In this document: positions 36,097 to 38,647 of the stretch, in pieces
Layout: each line of letters opens with the position of its first letter
Position numbering within the stretch: position 1 is the stretch's first letter
Assembly: GCA_963818985.1 (NCBI GenBank)
Contig: CAWFUJ010000006.1
Location: 1 to 38,647, forward strand
Origin: JAFEDN01 sp963818985
Lineage (GTDB): Bacteria > Pseudomonadota > Gammaproteobacteria > Coxiellales > Coxiellaceae
Direction of reading: 5' to 3'
DNA length: 38,647 bases
Made by a program: the position numbers and the translations under genes
Notes under the pieces: model-generated
Seen by the model: the letters and a program-made list of their open reading frames with translations, nothing else
What the model was told of the DNA's origin: nothing
Database searches by the model: none

Positions 36097-36119
36097 TGAT
36101 AGTAGAATTCTATACTTTG

Positions 36120-36134
36120 TACAGTACTACTGTA
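36120..36134. promoter_or_regulatory. Perfect inverted repeat in the divergent giant gene/guaB gap
   Basis: TACAGT-ACT-ACTGTA is a perfect 6-3-6 palindrome placed between the divergent genes, about 70-85 bases upstream of the giant gene start and 130 upstream of guaB. It has the form of a dimeric regulator site; it does not fit the gammaproteobacterial LexA (CTGT-N8-ACAG) or PurR consensus. Confidence 0.35.
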
Positions 36135-36206
36135 TCTTAAAAGCTATCGATATGAAAAGTATTAGAGTCATACCGACTAAGGCCGCTCGTGCATAGACTG
36201 TTGCCC

Positions 36207-36235
36207 TCGACTTTGATTTTAAAATCATCTATAAT
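36207..36235 (+). promoter_or_regulatory. Sigma-70 promoter of guaBA
   Basis: TCGACT (36207-36212, four of six) and a perfect TATAAT (36230-36235) with a 17-base spacer. Transcription should start near 36242, giving a leader of about 22 bases before the guaB ATG at 36264, which has GGGGTAAAAGT upstream. Confidence 0.65.
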
Positions 36236-36263
36236 GACTTGCTTTTAATGATGGGGTAAAAGT

Positions 36264-37735
36264 ATGGAAATTCTCGAAGAAGCCTTGACCTTTGACGATG
36301 TTCTTCTTCTGCCTGGGTATTCAACCGTTCTCCCCAAAGATGTTTCTCTGACCACTCATTTGACCACTCATATTGCTCTTAATATTCCTATATTGTCTTC
36401 AGCTATGGACACCGTCACCGAAGCCAAATTGGCAGTGTCTATGGCGGAAGCTGGCGGAATAGGAATCATTCATAAAAACATGAGCCCTGAGCAACAAGCG
36501 ACTGAGGTGCGTAAAGTTAAACGCTATGAAGGCGGTATAGTGGCCAATCCTATCACTTTAACTCCCAACACCACCTTGGGCCAATTAATCAAATTAACCG
36601 AAGAATATCATATTTCCGGCATGCCAGTCGTTGAGGGGAAGCAATTAGTCGGTATTATCACCCATCGAGATATTCGTTTTGAAACGGATCGCAATCAAAG
36701 CGTTGCTAATTTGATGACCCCTAAGGAACGATTAATTACCATTGAAGAAGGTGCAAGTCGGGAGCAAGTTATCAATATGTTCCGCCAACATCGGATAGAG
36801 AAACTGTTAATTGTGAATAAAGATTTTGAATTACGCGGAATGTACACTGTCAGAGATATTCTTCGGTCTCAACAAACCCCATTTGCTTGCAAAAATAGTG
36901 CCGGACAATTGCGGGTGGAGCCGCAGTAGGGCCAGGTGAACAAGCGACTGATAGAATTTCGGCTTTAGTCGCAGAAGGGGTTGATATCCTCGTGGTGGAT
37001 ACCGCTCATGGATTTTCAAAAGGGGTCATTGATCAAGTCAAATGGATTAAGCAAAACTATCCTGATGTACCAGTCATGGCTGGAAATATTGCCACCGGTG
37101 ACGCAGCTGAAGCGTTGTCAGCAGCGGGAGCCGATGCAGTAAAAGTCGGCATGGGCCCAGGCTCAATTTGCACAACTCGCGTGGTGGCCGGCATCGGTGT
37201 ACCACAGATTACCGCAATTAATCGGGTTGCCACCGCGCTTAAAAATACCAATGTGAAAGTGGTGGCAGACGGTGGCATTCGTTTTTCCGGAGATGTTTGT
37301 AAAGCCATCGCTGCGGGCGCGCATGCCGTCATGATTGGCGGTTTATTTGCTGGTACCGAAGAAGCGCCAGGTGAAGTGGTTTTATATCAAGGTCGATCTT
37401 ATAAATCTTACCGTGGCATGGGTTCGGTTGGCGCCATGTCGCAAAAAGATGGTTCTAGTGACCGTTATTTTCAAGAAACACAAAGTGAAGTGGGTAAGTA
37501 CGTGCCAGAAGGAATTGAAGGACGAGTACCATTTAAAGGCTCATTAAAAGCGGTTATTTATCAACTCGTAGGTGGTTTAAGATCTAGCATGGGTTATACC
37601 GGGGTGACTAACATTGAAGAAATGCGCAATAAAACTCACTTTATTCGCATCACCCAAGCTGGAGTCCGTGAAAGTCATGTGCATGACGTGATCATCACTA
37701 AAGAAGCACCCAATTATTGGGTGGATTCAGATTAA
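36264..37735 (+). CDS. guaB: IMP dehydrogenase (frameshifted)
   Basis: GuaB oxidises IMP to XMP, the committed step to guanine nucleotides. The N-terminal frame has EEALTFDDVLLLPGYSTVLP, PILSSAMDTVTEAKLA, MAEAGGIGIIHKNMS and the CBS pair (about 95-205), up to CKNSAGQLRV. The next frame continues GAAVGPGEQATDRIS, DILVVDTAHGFSKGV, AGNIATGDAAEAL, the catalytic-cysteine loop GPGSICTTRVVAG (Cys303 after correction), then GMGSVGAMSQKDGSSDRYFQ and the end. One G missing at 36917-36918 (GGTGGAG for GGTGGGAG) restores 490 residues, the normal length. Its TAA directly abuts the guaA ATG, the usual guaBA operon. Because the gene is central to purine supply, an error in the sequence is at least as likely as real loss. 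Confidence 0.95.
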
Positions 37736-38647
37736 ATGACTCAAGATATTCATCAACATCGGATTTTAATTATTGATTTTGGCTCTCAATACACCCAATT
37801 AATCGCTAGACGCGTTCGGGAACAGGGGGTTTATTGTGAATTGATGAATTGCGACAGTACAGATCAGCAAATTCTCGATTTCAACCCCCATGGAATTATT
37901 TTATCAGGCGGCCCAGAGACTTTGACGCGCACCGATACTCCCAGAATATCCGAGATTATTTTTTCTTTGGGTTGTCCGCTATTAGGTATTTGTTATGGAA
38001 TGCAAGCCATGGCTTTGCAATTAGGCGGTCAAGTCAACTTGGCGAATAAAAGTGAATATGGATATGCGCAATTATGTGTGGAAGATTCTCGAGACTTATT
38101 GGCTCACATGGAAGACCATTTTTCTTCTGAAGGTAAACCCTTATTAGATGTATGGATGAGCCACGGCGATTATGTCACCGCCTTACCTGCAGGATTTCAA
38201 ATAATTGCCAGCACGGACAATTCACCTTATGCGGGTATTGCCGATTTCAAACTACGTTTTTTACTGTTTGCAGTTTCATCCCGAAGTCACTCACACCCAT
38301 CAAGGGCAAAGAATCTTAGCGCATTTTATCTTAGCAATATGCGGCTGTACTCCTTCTTGGACTGCCGGCAATATTATTAGCGATACCATCCAACAAATTC
38401 GTCAACAAGTTGGCAAGGATCGTGTATTAGTGGGGCTATCTGGTGGAGTCGATTCATCGGTGGTCGCGGCTTTACTTCATGAAGCCATTGCTGATCAATT
38501 GATTTGTGTCTTTGTGGATACTGGATTATTGAGATTGAATGAAGGCGACGAAGTGATGCGTTTATTTGCTAAACATTTAGGCGTAAAAGTTATTCGCGTC
38601 AATGCCAAAGAGCGTTTTATCCAAGCGCTATCGGGCATTGAAGATCC
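37736..38647 (+). CDS. guaA: GMP synthase, N-terminal part, frameshifted, cut by window edge
   Basis: GuaA aminates XMP to GMP with glutamine and ATP. The glutaminase domain has ILIIDFGSQYTQLIARRVRE, IILSGGPETL and the nucleophile block PLLGICYGMQAMALQLGG. The first frame degenerates after DFKLRF; the other continues YCLQFHPEVTHTHQGQRIL, carrying the catalytic His and Glu, then TAGNIISDTI and the ATP-pyrophosphatase PP-loop GLSGGVDSSVVAALLHEA, and runs to the window end at about residue 303 of an expected ~525. An extra T in the six-T run at 38257-38262 explains the break. It starts at the ATG immediately after the guaB stop and shares its promoter. Confidence 0.94.

Noticed and set aside
36120..36134. 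LexA (SOS) box
   Set aside because: The palindrome is ACAG-N5-CTGT, the opposite orientation and wrong spacing for CTGT-N8-ACAG.
36992..37735. Separate short IMP dehydrogenase gene
   Set aside because: It lacks the N-terminal barrel strands and joins the upstream frame after a single missing G.
1..38647. Insertion sequence or prophage boundaries
   Set aside because: No transposase, integrase, flanking direct repeat or tRNA target was recognised on either strand.

Overview
The window looks like chromosomal DNA of an A+T-rich gammaproteobacterium. GuaB, GuaA, WecB, WecC, WecE and RmlA/B all resemble enterobacterial-type proteins. A GadC-like amino-acid permease, an HSD10-like dehydrogenase, a giant leucine-rich-repeat protein and short GC-rich palindromes at gene ends point towards the Legionellales (Legionella/Coxiella/Berkiella-like). 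That placement is inference from family content; no rRNA or other marker is present.

Positions 1-26402 are a surface-polysaccharide locus. Left block, minus strand: GT4 glycosyltransferase, Wzx flippase, WecB epimerase, and the start of a bi-domain oxidoreductase. A divergent plus-strand block follows: Wzy-like polymerase, WecC, a second bi-domain oxidoreductase, an AsnB-like amidotransferase and a GT-C-like membrane protein. Next comes a tightly overlapped minus-strand operon, read from 20943 down to 13382: rmlA, rmlB, a WbqC-family protein, a methyltransferase, a PglD/NeuD-like acyltransferase, a five-bladed-propeller (GH43-like) protein, a small EamA/ArnE-like transporter, wecE and another polytopic protein. 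A GtrB-like GT2, an acyltransferase-3, GtrA, UDP-glucose dehydrogenase and a UDP-glucuronate epimerase complete the locus. The predicted sugar nucleotides are UDP-ManNAcA (WecB/WecC), dTDP-4-amino-4,6-dideoxygalactose (RmlA/RmlB/WecE), UDP-GlcA and UDP-GalA. The first two are the donors of enterobacterial common antigen, here beside a Wzx/Wzy pair and a probable uronic-acid amidotransferase.

Positions 26411-38647 leave the sugar locus: an HSD10-like SDR, an APC/GadC-like permease with a promoter almost on its start codon, a giant minus-strand gene (28765-36049, about 2,427 residues once one indel is corrected), then guaB and the first part of guaA. The giant protein has N-terminal 28-residue RI-type LRRs, a possible transglutaminase-like Cys/His segment and two C-terminal AAA+ modules with midasin/RNF213/MoxR flavour. 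It is the most novel item here.

At least eleven single-base disruptions break eight genes: the left oxidoreductase, wecB, the propeller protein, the PglD-like gene, the permease, the giant gene, guaB and guaA. Several lie in runs of three to seven identical bases, and both reading frames stay conserved around each break. Uncorrected homopolymer errors are the simplest explanation; genuine recent decay in a host-associated genome is the alternative. No tRNA, rRNA, insertion sequence or CRISPR array was seen. No gene-free stretch exceeds 300 bases.
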